From contig JAGMUV010000003.1 in the NCBI GenBank assembly GCA_020744425.1, positions 558,001 through 622,000 on the forward strand: a DNA stretch of 64,000 nt, written 5' to 3'. Within the stretch, counting starts at the first letter, position 1. Every line of letters begins with the position of its first letter. The translations under genes were made by a program, and so were the position numbers. Source of the stretch: Dactylonectria macrodidyma (taxonomy: Eukaryota > Ascomycota > Sordariomycetes > Hypocreales > Nectriaceae). The notes below the pieces were generated by a model that was not told where the DNA came from, ran no database searches, and worked only from the letters and a program-made list of their open reading frames with translations. Below are positions 44,734 through 57,170 of this stretch, in pieces.

Positions 44734-45849
44734 ATGTCTCAAAGGGCTCTTTTGCTCGAGGAAGTGGGCGAGCCACTGGTCGTGGGGAGCCGTCCAATCC
44801 CGCAGCCTGGCGAGAACCAATTACTAGTCAAGGTTCTTGTTGCTGGTCGTAAGCTTGCTAATAATTCTGCTAAGAAGGACAAGAGAACTATAGCTAACTG
44901 GTGTCTAGTGAATCCTCACGACCAAAGAACCCGTGATGTTGGCCTTTTTGTCACGAGCCTGCCTTATGTCCTTGCCAGTGATCTGGTTGGAGAAGTCGTA
45001 ACCAAAGGAACCGGAGAGCATTCTGCCAAGTTCATCATTGGTGAGCATGTTTTTGGCCACGCCTTTGCTGAAGGGGGCTTCGATAATAATTTCAACGGAG
45101 CGCAACAATATGCTATTGTCGATGCGAGGTTTGTAGGCAGGGTCGCTGGCAGTGGCTTGAGTATCGACGAGACATCCACAATCCCCGTTATTGTGTTGGC
45201 TGGTTTCATTGCTCTCTTCTCGAGCTCCGGCCATGGCTTGCCTCCTCCATTTTTACCGGAGGCAGAGTCCTTCGACTATAGCAACATCACGCTCCTCGTG
45301 ATTGGGGGTGGCTCCAACACCGGACGAGCAACAATTGAGCTCGCAAAATTGGCAGGAATAGGCCGAATCATTGCAATCGCCGGGCATCATAATGAAGCAA
45401 AGCTCAAGTCTGTCGGGGCCACCCACGTGGTCGACCGACAAGCCCCTAATGCGCTTGATCAGATACGTGCCATCGCGGGGGATGAGTTAGTATATGCGGT
45501 TGACACGGTCAATGCTGGTACGGAACAAGAACTCGGTGTGGCGGCGCTATCAAACACGAAGAAGGGCACGTTGATTACTCTTCGTCGACCTGAGGGAGAC
45601 TTGGACACTTCTCGGATAGGCTCCAAGTCTGCGGGTTATGAACGCCGCCTTGTGTTTGGCGTTTCCCCGATGCACCCAGAAGTGACAGTGCCGTTCTGGG
45701 AACAGATTCCTGAATGGCTCAAGGCGGGTAAAATTCGCCCCAGCCATTTTGAGGTTATCAAGGGCTTAGATGTGGTTGCCGCCAATAAGGCGTTGGACCA
45801 ATATCGTGATGGAAAGGGGGTGAAGACCAATATCCATCCTTGGGAATGA
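44734..45849 (+). CDS. Medium-chain (zinc-independent) alcohol dehydrogenase/enoyl-reductase-like, 351 aa
   Basis: Model: exon 1 44734-44848, intron 44849-44908 (GTAAGC...GTCTAG, GCTAAC branch), exon 2 44909-45849; 1,056 nt in frame. The intron is 60 bp and free of stops, so it can be misread as coding. Removing it restores the natural VKVLVAGLNPHDQR. I chose the ATG at 44734 (MSQRALLLEEVGEPL). An in-frame extension upstream to 44584 does not look like this family. The N-terminal GroES-like fold (residues about 1-120) is followed by a nucleotide-binding domain with VIGGGSNTGRATIELAKLAG. The catalytic-zinc ligand pattern of classical ADHs is not visible, so this is a zinc-independent MDR reductase, like trans-acting enoyl reductases or quinone oxidoreductases. 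NADPH is the likely cofactor; the substrate is unknown. Confidence 0.85.
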   Translation: MSQRALLLEEVGEPLVVGSRPIPQPGENQLLVKVLVAGRKLANNSAKKDKRTIANWCLVNPHDQRTRDVGLFVTSLPYVLASDLVGEVVTKGTGEHSAKFIIGEHVFGHAFAEGGFDNNFNGAQQYAIVDARFVGRVAGSGLSIDETSTIPVIVLAGFIALFSSSGHGLPPPFLPEAESFDYSNITLLVIGGGSNTGRATIELAKLAGIGRIIAIAGHHNEAKLKSVGATHVVDRQAPNALDQIRAIAGDELVYAVDTVNAGTEQELGVAALSNTKKGTLITLRRPEGDLDTSRIGSKSAGYERRLVFGVSPMHPEVTVPFWEQIPEWLKAGKIRPSHFEVIKGLDVVAANKALDQYRDGKGVKTNIHPWE

Positions 45850-46426
45850 GCAGCGGCAACATACCAAGTCTCCAATAAGAATGAGTGCTACTTGAATTGA
45901 GAAGTTCTTGACAGAACTCATAGGAGTTCTCATCACTGAAAGCCTAACCGGAGTTCGATAGAATCATTCATATCGATAATGCAGGTATATTGGAACCAGA
46001 AGGCCATTTAACTTGGTTGAGAGGTCCTGATCATCAAGGTGGGGCTAAACAGAAGCATATAGTCTCAGAACTAGCCCTAGCTAGACTCCGAGTCCCTCAG
46101 CCCGACCTCAGCACCAGCTCAGCTTAGAGCCGGCAGGCCCTCAGCTCTAGCAACGAAAACAGATTTTGGCGTGCTTGACTTTCGTCTCCGAGCCTTTTGG
46201 TAGTTCTGGACCTCTTCTTGTCATGTTTGAGCTCGCAGTGCACAGCTTCTTTCGTTACGTACATAGAACATCATCCAGCAACACGATTATTAGTGTGAGG
46301 TCTGAAATGGAGCACTTTTTCAAAATCATCCAAGCAGACTTCTGACCATATTTTATGCTCAAGGAGATGATAACATCTCAACGGTAGACTTAGCTGAGTT
46401 TTCTCTCTGCAGATGAAGGTCCAAGT
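45850..46426. other. Convergent intergenic interval
   Basis: Holds the 3' ends of the reductase and the MFS gene, which are transcribed towards each other. No gene seen. Confidence 0.55.
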
Positions 46427-48115
46427 CTACAGTCGGTATCGGAAGCCCGAAATATTCCAGTCTGTTACATCCTCATAATCCTCTGGACGCAGCTCGACTT
46501 GGTCAACCATGTCAATAAGATCAGCTTGGCCAGGTCTGCCATCGCTCTGCACAACCTTGCCGCCACCGACTGCACCAGAGCTACTAGCAGAGCCCTCAAA
46601 GCCCTCCTGCTTTTCACGCTTATGGTTCATCCACTGCAAGTACACGCGCAGCGTCATTGCCAGCCCAGCAACGAGGACATAGCAGATCATGATGGTTCGA
46701 AACGCCGTGTTGTAGTGCGGCTCCTCAGACGTCTTGAAGAAATGCGGACCCGCGATGTTGCCCGAACAGTAGGCGATAAAGAGCATCGCTGACATGGTCA
46801 TCTTCTTGGTCACGCCGCGACAATTGGCTTGCACGAGCGACATGGCGAGTGGCATGACGGCTGGGCCGGTGCACAGAAGAAAGTAGGCAAACAGGTGTAC
46901 GCCTTTTGCGGGGATTCGATCGCGGCAGTAGATGACGGCCGAGCCGACGATGCAGGGGATGACGACGCAGACAATGAGAATGCAGTTCATCTTGGGGAAC
47001 CGGCCGGCAATCCAACCGGATCCGAAGATGGTGAGGGCGGCCAGAATGGAGTATGGAATGTTGATCAGGGTAGATTGTAGGCTGGTGAAACCGAAGGACT
47101 TGATCACCAGGTTTGCAAAATTCTGTGTGCCGCTGTTGGGGATGCTCTGCACAAGCTCAATGCTAAAGACCAACCAGGTTTTGGGGTCAATCAGTGCTTC
47201 CTATCTCAATTTGTTAGTCATCTCCCTTATGGGACGTTTAACAATGTATGGCCGGACAAGACTTGTGGAAACTTACCTTGAATTGATCCCAACACCAATG
47301 AGACTCCTCGGTGCGACCGGTACCAGCAACGACAACACGATCGCCAGCGAACTGCCTCTCCTCTGGAGAGAGAAAGCGCGCCGAGGATATAGTATTTGGC
47401 AGAAAGTACCAGATCGCAAACGCCCAAAGGAAGGTGAGGACACCCAAGATGATGTACATCCAGTTCCACGCGCCGACGCTATCGTTGATATGGCCGATGC
47501 CAAAGGCCAGCAAGCTCGCGACCATTCCGCCAATGGAGTTACCAGCAAACCATATTCCAGTCCTCGTAGGGATCTCGTCTCGCGTGTACCAGGTAGAGGT
47601 GAGAAACATGAAGGCCGGTGTGATAGTCGCCTCAGCCACACCGAGGAGGAAGCGCACCGTCAAAAGACCGCCGTAGTTAGTGCAGGCTGCCGTAACGGCA
47701 ACAACGGCGCCCCAAGCAAACGTGTTTCCCGTCATGTACCAGGCCACGGGTATCCTAGCAACCAAGAAAGACGTCGGGTATGTCCACGCGAAGTAACCAA
47801 AGTAAAAGATGCTCGACACCCAGCTGTAGTCCTGACCCACGAGGTTCTGCAACGCATGAGATGAGATTAGACGACTAGTGGAGGAGAGGGGGAACTCACA
47901 GTATCCTCTCGCAGGCCAAATACTGAAGCGCTAGACAGGATAGTCTTGTCCATGAAATTGAACATGTAGGTGATGAAGAGCACAGGGATGATATTGTAGT
48001 CGATCTTCTTTAGGACACGCTTGGCCATCTCGTTCTCAGCATGATGGGAGGGGATGTCGCCCTGCTGCGGCTCAGCCACAGCTTGAGGTCTCGGCTGATC
48101 ATCCGTGGAGCCCAT
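46427..48115 (-). CDS. MFS transporter of the Dal5/allantoate-permease type, 519 aa, three exons
   Basis: Exons: 48115-47900, 47846-47277, 47200-46427 (introns 47847-47899 and 47201-47276); 1,560 nt in frame. The N-terminus is polar; then FITYMFNFMDKTILSSASVFGL, typical of the anion:cation symporter (Dal5/Tna1/Seo1) branch of the major facilitator family. About twelve membrane segments can be counted, with GVAEATITPAFMFLTSTWYTRDE in the middle of the N half and a soluble loop before the second half. Relatives carry allantoate, nicotinate, ureidosuccinate, biotin or similar organic anions at the plasma membrane. The exact substrate cannot be read. A palindromic pair of GATA sites lies about 600 bp upstream, which would fit nitrogen control. 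Confidence 0.92.
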
Positions 48116-51100
48116 TGTTCCGCGTTGCGATGGGTCTCCAAGTCGGCCGTTCTCTCTTTCTCTCGGAGCTTTGTGACTGGTGTCTGAGACGGGAGGTGTG
48201 AAGAGGGGCGAGGAAGAACTGCGTGACTCTCATCATCCAAGTTCCATCTTTTAAACCCGGCGGCTAATTCTTGGCCCCGCCTATCAAGATATCTTGACAG
48301 TGATAAATCCCACAGCATAGTTGCAGTTTCGGGCTCTATTGAGCTCTTGTCCGAACTTTGCCTATCGCCTGGTGCGACGTTGCGACGAGGAGTGTGGGGA
48401 TACAGTGGGGAAGACAGACGCTGGACGAACCAAGATGGCTTGCCATTGCTGATCGTGCCACCTCTTATCTCGACTCCTTGTCTTTGTCGGTCCGATCCTG
48501 GTACTTTTCGCGCCTTTTTTGCGTTGCAACCGAGTAGATATCTCGGGGTTCTGGCTCGAATGTCGCGTGTCGATCCAATCACAGCTCTGCAAACCCAAGC
48601 TCTCGGCCTTCAGATCTGGAAGGACGAATGGTCCACTAATCCCTGGTGTCCGCCAATAGTAGCTCGCTTCTAAACACAATCTTCTTGCTCTTATCGATTG
48701 TCAATCAGCGATAATGATTATCATTATCACTGGTTGGCAACTGGAAAACTGGAGAAGTCTCTTTCGGGCTAGCCACCACTCGCGATCAGGGCTACCCTAG
48801 AGCCGTTCTTTTCTTCATTCCTCATTAGCCGTCCAACATCTAGCTCCAACAAAGTCAAGACGAATTCTTACAAGTTTCATATTTCGGTCTTTCTCGGTCT
48901 ACAATAAGGTGATTGCTTGCAAGTACGAGACAAAATTGCACGTCGGATATCTTCAATTCGACGCGCAAGGGAGACACCCGTGAAAACCAATAGGGGATGA
49001 TATACGATGAGCTCGCAGCACAATAATTTACCACCACAATTGAGTGTCGTGGCACTCAAAGATCAGGATCAATCTTACCCTTAGGGAACGTACAGAAAAA
49101 TACATTTCGCATTGATTACCCCGAATTCCTCATGATATTTAGAATTCAGCAGTCGCGAGGCATGTGTGTATTTTTAGATCTTTTTGTTCAGCCACATTTT
49201 TTTAACTGGACAGCGAGCAATGAAGGGCTGCCAGGAGAGAGAGCGCCACATGTAGCATCCGCCTCACTCATTAACATGCAGAGCATCGGAGCCGTCGTTC
49301 GGCCGAGTCTTGGACGCTTCTTGTACACAACGCGGCAACGTAACATTACGCGGATCTAGAGGTAAGACTAAAAAGAGCCATAACGTATTTTTATCTTAAA
49401 TAGGACGCAAAGCGTTGACTTTCAGACTACCTGTGGAGAGGGATTGTCTGACCACCAGCTCGCTACGCTGACATGGCGTGGGTCAATCGCGATGACCCGT
49501 GCCAAGTTGATCAGCATTCCAATTGATCAACACCACTACACCCAATTCTCATCGCTGTCAATATTGGGTTCAGTTGGCACAAATATTGAGACGCCACTCA
49601 TGGAGGAAGTTCTTTTGTGCGTCGCCAAGACTGATCACCACTGCTCAACCCACCCTTTAGGTGGCACCCCATTGACATAATGGCCATTGATTCAGTGGGG
49701 TGACACGCTGGAATGGGTTGAGCAGATCGGGCGCCTTGGCCAATGCTCCCGATCTCGGTGACGCACGCCGTGTCTTGTATTCCCAAAAGTGCTTTCTGAG
49801 GATACAGCTCAATGTCTTGCGAGGTGCTTTAACGTTCAATGGAAGTGGATGACCTGTCGGCCCTTACATCGTATAGCAAATCTGTCAGCGAGGCTAGTGC
49901 CTGTAAGGGGTAAAACCCCTCTACAGTGCTCCCATCTACAGAGCATCATCCCCAGCCTTCCAAAAGAACCCGGACGGTTTTCTCCTGCGGCACCCAACTT
50001 ACACGAGACGCACATTCAACGAGATGAACTTCGAATAAATGCGAAACCCATAGCAGGCATGATATAGCTTTATTGGGGATCTCGCTTGCTTAACCTGGGC
50101 CTGGCCCGCCTGAAATTCCGCGTTCCGAGCCCCGTATCCCGTATTCCCGGGTCACGCCGTCGTGGTTGGATGCACCCCAAAAAGCCGCTGTTCCCAGCCA
50201 ACTGGGTGGTGTTCTTTTGGTGTGCCTCACAAGTGACTCGGAGCGGACCGCCCATGGTTCGGTCGCACATGTGGGTGACCAAGTGGCTGCGAGTGAATCG
50301 ACGCACTACCGGAATGTGCTACAGTTCATGTCTGTAGCTCATCCATCAACAACTCAACTGATCCTCGACTCAACTCACTGCCTGCACCAGAATTAAAAAG
50401 GCATTGATGAACTCGTTCACAGTGTCATGGACGGAACTCACATACAGTTTCCCTTCCGTCAACACGAGGGAGGAAATGATGAGGAGCTAGGGCCCACCCG
50501 CGATTCTAGAACAACTACTCCGTAGCTCAAGTGAACGTTCCATTTGCCTCGCAAGGTCGCAATGACATCACGGAGGGTCCTTCAGTTATGTCACTGCCAG
50601 CCTTACAGGTGCCATCTCAGCGGACGGGTCGCTCGGCCGCCCGACAATAGTATTCCGGACGGACCACTTCCCAAGAGCACGGGCTCGCAAAAGGGCCATC
50701 TTGAGGCTTGAGCCTTTCTGGTCGTCTCGTCTAGGCACGGGTTGGTGCTAAGAATAGACATCAGCCTCTCCTCCTCTGCCCCTCCTGACTTGACCCCGTA
50801 TTACTTTGCCTGACTGAAAATTTAGTGGTTGCTTGTCATGATTAGAAGCGGTCAGCCGGTGCGGAGCCGGGGTCGGTCCATCGAGGCCGAGGCCATCCTT
50901 TTGGGGCGATTGGACGATTGAGCTATTGGATATTTCTAGGCTAATTGAGTCGAAGGGAGGAATGGCATACGATGGGCTGCTGCATGTTGCATCGTCAGCC
51001 CAGTTAGCAGAGTTCACGCAACATGCATTGGCGCAGCGTTGAGCATCGGCGCATGCATTGAATAGCCAAAAAGCAACGCAACTCAAATGCAGCCCACTTT

Positions 51101-51998
51101 AGTAATAACTTCATTATCACATTACACAGTATTACACAGTATTACGCACATCCAGATAATGATAGACAATGATCTTCAAGCGGAACTGAGCTGAACACGA
51201 GGCTGGACCTGGGCATTGTACTCTCCAGCTCCCTTGCCCTCATCATTATCCCACATCGCCCACTTTAACCCCATCTAATTTGCGGGGTTGACTTGGGCTG
51301 CCTGACTTGGCTCTTCGGCAATGACACCCGACCTAGCGTGAGAGCGACGAGAAGTAATACGAGGTGGGTGCTGGGCTGCTGACCCTGCCCGATTTGGGGC
51401 AAACGGCTGTTGTTCCTTTCTGACGGGAAGCCAAATGTGGCCGAGTGATGGAAACTGGTTGCAACCTGGATGGACTTGTCTGCCCTGTTGCCGTTTAGTG
51501 TGCAACTCTTCTTCTTCGCTGGTGTCCTCGTGGTTCTCCCGATGCGGCAAAGACTGGTGGGCAGAAGTGAAGCCATCTTGGCGATGATCCGGGACAGCCC
51601 CAGGGCGTCCGGCGCGGGGGCGTTGTGAGTGGCTGGAGCCCGGGTGGCGATGGGGCACTTTCTTTTTGGTTCCCGCATCAGATCGACTGATGCGGTGGAG
51701 GGGGGAATACGAGATGCGGCAATTCGCCGATGACGCTCGTGTTGCCAGACGTAGTGATGGATGGCCACAGCATTAACTCCAGCGAGCTAATACCGCTTTG
51801 TACCGGTATGTTACTCTTCTCAACACGAGCAGAAGCATCGGCTTGGGCTGGTAAGCGGAGCCCAAGTCGGGCAAAAGATGGCGCCAGGACGGACGACAGG
51901 TCCATGCCGTGGGACCGAGACCCTCAACGGATCATCCGAAGTAATGCTTGGTGAGCATCACCATCTCATTAGAATACCTCTCTGTGCTTGACATTCGG
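48116..51998. other. Gene-poor interval with GATA palindrome
   Basis: No supported gene; open frames are opposite-strand or compositionally random. It contains the upstream region of the MFS gene and a short duplication (ATTACACAGT repeated) at about 51120-51145. Confidence 0.45.
48710..48728. promoter_or_regulatory. Palindromic GATA-factor site
   Basis: GATAATGAT-T-ATCATTATC is a perfect 9+1+9 palindrome presenting GATAA on both strands, with another TTATC at 48691. GATA sites bind AreA/NIT2-type nitrogen regulators. The distance to the MFS ATG is about 600 bp. Confidence 0.45.
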
Positions 51999-52009
51999 GT
52001 ATATATAGG
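51999..52009 (+). promoter_or_regulatory. TATA box of the Hrip1-like gene
   Basis: GTATATATAGG about 140 bp before the ATG at 52145. It is followed by a long C/T- and A/C-rich leader, as in strongly expressed fungal genes. Confidence 0.55.
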
Positions 52010-52144
52010 CCAGTCTGTTCTCTCTCATCACATCCTCTTCTCATCATCCAACACTCTCATCCACACACTCACACAACACTCTACAACCACCTCTTCCATA
52101 TACCTTCACTTGCTCTCTTCAGCAACACCAAACAAACCGCCAAC

Positions 52145-52600
52145 ATGCAGTTCACCACCGCCTTCCTCGCCCTCCTCTCGGCCACCTCCGCCCTCGCGGC
52201 TCCCGCCCCCGCCGAGGCCACCTCCATGATGGCCAAGTCCCCCGAGTGGGTTATCCAGGGCCTCACCCGCAACTGCGGCACCGGCGACAAGCTCTGCACT
52301 TGGAAGTTTGGCATCTACACCGGCTCCGGCGCCTCCACCCCTTGCACCCACGTCACCAAGAGCTCCGCCGCCATCCCCAAGGCCTCGCGCAACAACGGCG
52401 GCCCTTCCAAGTGCGGCGACTTCACCATCACCTCCGGCTGGAGCGGCCAGTTCGGCGAGGGCAACGGTTTCACCACCCTCTCCGTCGTCAGCACCAGCAA
52501 GAAGCAGATCATCTGGCCCGCCTACACCGACAAGCAGATCACCAAGGGCAAGCTTGTCAAGCCCGACCAGGCCTACGCCCCCGCTGCTCTCCCCAAATAA
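52145..52600 (+). CDS. Small secreted protein, Hrip1-like elicitor family, 151 aa
   Basis: Single exon from ATG at 52145. MQFTTAFLALLSATSALA is a classic signal peptide with cleavage near residue 18. The mature part has four cysteines (44, 51, 67, 90), which could form two disulfides. Phrases such as CGDFTITSGWSGQFGEGNGF, TTLSVVSTSKKQIIWPAYTD and KPDQAYAP resemble the small secreted proteins related to Hrip1 (hypersensitive-response-inducing protein) of plant-associated fungi. Codon use is strongly C-ending, unlike much of the surrounding DNA, which suggests high expression. The TATA box and C/T-rich leader agree. The elicitor activity is known for Hrip1 and is only inferred here. Confidence 0.85.
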   Translation: MQFTTAFLALLSATSALAAPAPAEATSMMAKSPEWVIQGLTRNCGTGDKLCTWKFGIYTGSGASTPCTHVTKSSAAIPKASRNNGGPSKCGDFTITSGWSGQFGEGNGFTTLSVVSTSKKQIIWPAYTDKQITKGKLVKPDQAYAPAALPK

Positions 52601-55600
52601 GCGGCTCGCCCACCATCATCGCAATCTTGGATCCATTTATGAATGGCGCAGTATATTGGCATAGACGGAGGAAGCAGAAAGGAGATGACACGCATATAAT
52701 TCTTCCACCATACAAACTATTATCTCAGACACCAGATTCCTCATCCTGGTTTAATTAGTAATAATCTGAGTCACACTTTACAAACTCATCTCTCAAGTTT
52801 CACTGTTCGCCAATGATGATCTGTTTGTCCTACAATTAAGCCGATCATTCTTAGCATGACATCAACATGTGGCATTGGTATGTGACCTCAGACATCAGTG
52901 GAACTTTGGTGGAGTACCATTGCAACCGAGCCTGTAAATGATGTCAAAGTGAACTGCTGCCCGAGCGAGTCTATGCAGGGATGTGTGTCAATACAAGCTG
53001 AACAACCGGGCGGATCATGGTGCCTGAGATTCGAGCCGTGGAAACAGCCCATGGTACTGCTCGGAGGATGAGTGAACATTTGCACCAGATGGTGAGAGCC
53101 TCTCAACTGTCCCACTCCCTTATTCCGTGACCTTCATTTTTGTACAGATGTCTTGTTATTTTAAGAAAGTATGGGCTGTGGGCCCAATTCACTTTTCAAT
53201 TGCCTAGTCTACTGTGAATGTGTTAAATTCGGGAGCCTATGGCAGCATGCCACTTCCATTACGAAAGGACAACATCGAGAGTGGATTCGCATCTCATGTC
53301 GCTCCTTGGGCACTGATACGTACGAATGGGAATTGTCCCCATCACCGTGTACGACGGAACCCGCAATGCGGCAGTGTTCCTTGCATTCTTTGGCAAATGG
53401 CTCTGTAAGAGCGTAACTGACGTCGGGGAACGAGCTCAATTAAGCAAGCAGCGAGGTTAAATCCGTAATAATTCCCACCCTCATCGTCTTCAAGAATGAT
53501 GATTGGGTAGGGCCGAGTGAGACACGGGATTAACTAGCTCCTCTCTATTTTGATCCCAAGCCACAACGGAAGCTACGTGGAGTGTGCCACTTTGGACAGA
53601 CGAGAATTCCACGCCGACAGCTATCGAGAAGTGCCTAGATTGCGCCCACAACGTTTATCGCCGGTCGGCACAGTCCACGGTAGTTCAAAGCAACGCAGAA
53701 AATGACTTTTGGTTATTTGAAGTAGAAAACGCGGTCTTCCACAACTCTTGCTGGCCTACCTGCGAAGCAATTCTCGGATGTAGTGCTGGAAATAGCTGTG
53801 ACTCCGACCCGCCTCAGGCGAACGCCATGAAGACGTTCGGCATCGGTATCAATAATATCAATACCTTTTATTTGTGCAAATAATGTAATATATCTTGTGG
53901 TAGGTATGGAAGGGGCACCGAGAACGATGAGTCAACGGCGACCGACGTCATGTCTAAGTCGCGGGGCATCAGGATGTGTTTTGGGACAACCTCCGATTGC
54001 AACGGGACCCAGGCGGGAAAATGAACACGAGCGTATTCCGAGGGTCAAAAAAGGAGGAAAACTGGCCATTCGAAGCCAGTAACCCCGTCGAATAGACTTC
54101 GACCCACGAAGTAAGTGATAACTCGGGTGGGTGGACGCGCGCCAAAGATGGTTGATGGAGAAGGACGATGCTGAGAAGACCGCATAAGAAACTGGAGACC
54201 TCGCCGGGCTGGTTTCTACAATTCTCCAACTGGAATACACCAAATGAGACCCTGATAAAGCATTGAGCAACATACTGAAGGAGGCGTGAGTTCCGAGCAG
54301 CGTTCCTTGGTGTGGATCAAAATGGTAGCCGTATTGACCTACACACTGTGCTGTACAATTTTTATATTATCTAACGGGCCTCGCTTCGTTCGTATAAACA
54401 CAGAGTAACCGCGAAGAAGCCACAAAAAATGGGTTGATCTGCGAAATCGCGTCTCTAAGCTGGCTAATGACCACTGTGCAGAAGTCGAGTTTGGCTCAAT
54501 GGTGTAGATGGGGTTGAGAAGTCTACAATATCCCGGAAAATCGCTCGAGTTTCCACCCATTCTGCATAATTAGAGCAAGCTACTTGTTGAAGCGGGACAA
54601 ACAAGACCGAGAGGATACGTTTGAGTCCCTCGCGACAATCGCTTCTCGGCGGGCTGAGGCGAGTCGAGTCTCGGCCTCCCGCTGTGCCTAATCACAACGA
54701 TCGAGCTTATCAGTCAGTGAAGCATTGCAGCGCGTCTTTCGCTTCGTACACTCTGCCTAGGTTACCCAATGGTACCATCGGACTTGCGATTGATGGAATT
54801 GACGGGTGTAAACAAGTTGCCGATAGTAGGCTGCTTACGAAGTCTTGTCGTATACAAGGCCACCACAATCCCCAAGAGCAAGAACACAAAATGAGGGACG
54901 GCCTTGGATTAGCATCATAATTGAAATGATGGCCTCCTGCTGGTTCTAGCCTTACCCAGACTACCCGCAGCTGGTAATTGGGTACGACATACCCGCCTAT
55001 CTACATCAGAAGCACTCGATGACGAAGACCGACTTGGGTCAAGTATAAGAGCCACCGTTGACCTTGAGCTTCTGTTGAAAGCACGACATACTTTGGTTGA
55101 CGAACCAAATTGCATGCCGTATTCCCATCAATCCACGCCGCGTGCCATGCGAGTTCTGTATTTACCCTCATTTGCCCGCCATCTCGCCTACCCCGCCGGC
55201 AATGGTTGGCCTGTTCGGCTCCTTGACAAGATGCAGTCGGCGGATGTTGTTCAGTATGAAGATGTTACCGTGACTGAGTGACGTCGATTGCATTGTGCCT
55301 TGACTCGACGCCTGCCATGTTTGGGTCAGGCGATAGCTCAACGTGATTTTCGCTGGCCGACAGGTGGGGTCTGTACAATACCTGTTTCAAGGAACTCAAC
55401 GCTTGTATAAGGAGTCATCTTCTCGGATCGTTAGTCCTGGCTGAGCTAGGGGCGGAAAGAAAGCGTCTACGTCTGGGAGTCGAATATGAGAACTCTACCG
55501 AAGAATTTGGGATGCCTTGGGATAGCTCCAGATCCGCTCGTATTCTGACCTGACTGTTCCTTGTAGCACTGGCCTCAGGAACTACGCTCATGTGCCTACG

Positions 55601-56766
55601 AATTTTAGCACCGGCCACGCAGAAGAACAACTGAGGGACTTGAGGTTGTCTTGACACTTGGTCGTGATGACTTCGACGTAAAGTCCATGGCGGCGCGACG
55701 CTTTCTGGTCTACAGCAGGGGAGCATGGAACAACCGAAGGGCTGTAATGATTTGGAGACGTCGCTGGCCATCTCGCCTGACTTGTGACGGTTGGCGGAAA
55801 TGCATCTGCCAAGTTGTCTTGGAGGCCGAGAAGCATAACACTGGTGTCTACGGAGAGAATCGTGGCATCTTCGTCAATGTCGGAGGTACTACCGGTGTTC
55901 GAAAGTTCGCTGAAGCTGTTTACGATTGTCTCCCGCAAGTCGCTCGCTAACCCAACTCAGTCGCGGGGCTTCAAATCTAAGATGCCTTGACCATCCCACT
56001 GCTTTGGGATACACGCCGGCCAATATTGTGGTGAAAGTGCATTCGAAGACTCCGCTCTTCGCCCAGGCGGGCTGGAGAGCGACGAGCCGTTTTGACCGTT
56101 CCGAGTAGCAGGCAAGGACTACTTGGCTCACGCGTCCATCTATGCGCGCCGGCGCTTCGTGTACGAGGGGAACCAATTGCACTCGGGTCTGTGTCGTGCT
56201 TGAACGTGGCACGGGGCTGCGAAGCTTACGATAGGGGGGATGGAAGGAAGCTGGCGGGAATGACAAGTGAACATGGTGGGAGGCCTTGGAGCGGACTGAA
56301 CAGGTTGCAGCGGAGGACTTCATCTTTCGAAAGGGCCTGTCGCTCGACGGAGCAGTTGAACGCTGTCATAATTTCTAGTTCGGTTGTTGAAAAAATCGGA
56401 GGATGTATGGTAGGTGGCTAGGAAGACGAGGAAATGGTGCGTAAATTCGCAGGCTGCATTTCCTCCTAATGATGGTTCCCCAACCTCCGGCTCTCATGGC
56501 CAGACCCAAAGTTGGACGAACTGACGGGATTCCGATAATAACCGAAGGGCCGCCAAGCTCTGCATCAACGGTCACAATATCTTTTGACTTGGTCTCCGTA
56601 TCGGTATCAGTGTGATCAGACTGATGGTGGTGGAGAGCGCCCGCGGATGGTCGGACTTGGTGTTTCTGACACGATGGCTTCAATTCGGATGCTAGCGGTG
56701 CAATTATGCATGCTGATGGATAGTTAAGGGAGAGTGGTCATGATGAAACTAGCCATTGAAGAGGTG
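52601..56766. other. Long gene-poor interval
   Basis: No convincing gene. Frames at 53584-53883 (+), 55651-55950 (+) and 55588-56323 (-) are open for about 100-145 codons but show no motif and overlap each other. The minus-strand frame DNLADAFPPTVTSQARW might be a fossil of a regulatory protein, but I cannot support that. I see no repeats or RNA genes. Confidence 0.4.
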
Positions 56767-57170
56767 CTAGAGTGACATGGGGCCTTGACTTGCCCGCTTA
56801 CTGTATCGTTGGTCTGCATTTGTCGACGGGGTTTGACGCTGGTTCATCTTGGGCTTGGGTTTCGCCAGTTGGAGAACGTCACGGTGCATAAGTAACACGG
56901 GCTGAGAGTAATGCAAGGTCGGATCCACCCCACAAAGGCGCTTCCAGGTGACGCATAAAAAACGCACAAGCTCCCCCTTGTAGCGCTCACCTGCTCCATC
57001 CCGTCCAAGCAAATGACTTGGAGGGACCGCCAAGCAACGGCGCCAAGAGCACAGCCAAGACCAAAAGCGCCAAAGGAAAGTAAGAGAATGGACGGCATCA
57101 TCAACCACCCCCTGGGAATACGATGCCACGCTTGACCTGAGGGCTCAGGTACGGTGGATTTTCGAGACAT
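56767..57170 (-). CDS. Possible small single-pass membrane protein, 104 aa, two exons
   Basis: Candidate model: exon 1 57170-56991, intron 56902-56990 (GTGAGC...CTCTCAG), exon 2 56901-56767, in frame (315 nt). The N-terminus is MSRKSTVPEPSGQAWHRIP, followed by a membrane-like segment WLMMPSILLLSFGAFGLG, then a short polar C-terminus ending RYSKRASQGPMSL. Splice signals and phase agree, but no homology is recognised and the protein is short. A GTAAGC inside exon 2 could be another donor, so the 3' end may differ. Weakly supported. Confidence 0.28.

Noticed and set aside
37803..48115. Secondary-metabolite cluster (methyltransferase, reductase, MFS transporter near one another)
   Set aside because: No PKS, NRPS, terpene synthase, P450 or cluster regulator is present, and F-box and membrane-protein genes are interleaved.
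51265..51768. Minus-strand frame of 167 codons
   Set aside because: Composition is random-like, it overlaps other open frames, and it has no motif, splice or promoter support.
55415..56420. Fossil of a zinc-cluster transcription factor on the minus strand
   Set aside because: No Cys6 pattern can be read in any frame, and the faint resemblance rests on composition only.
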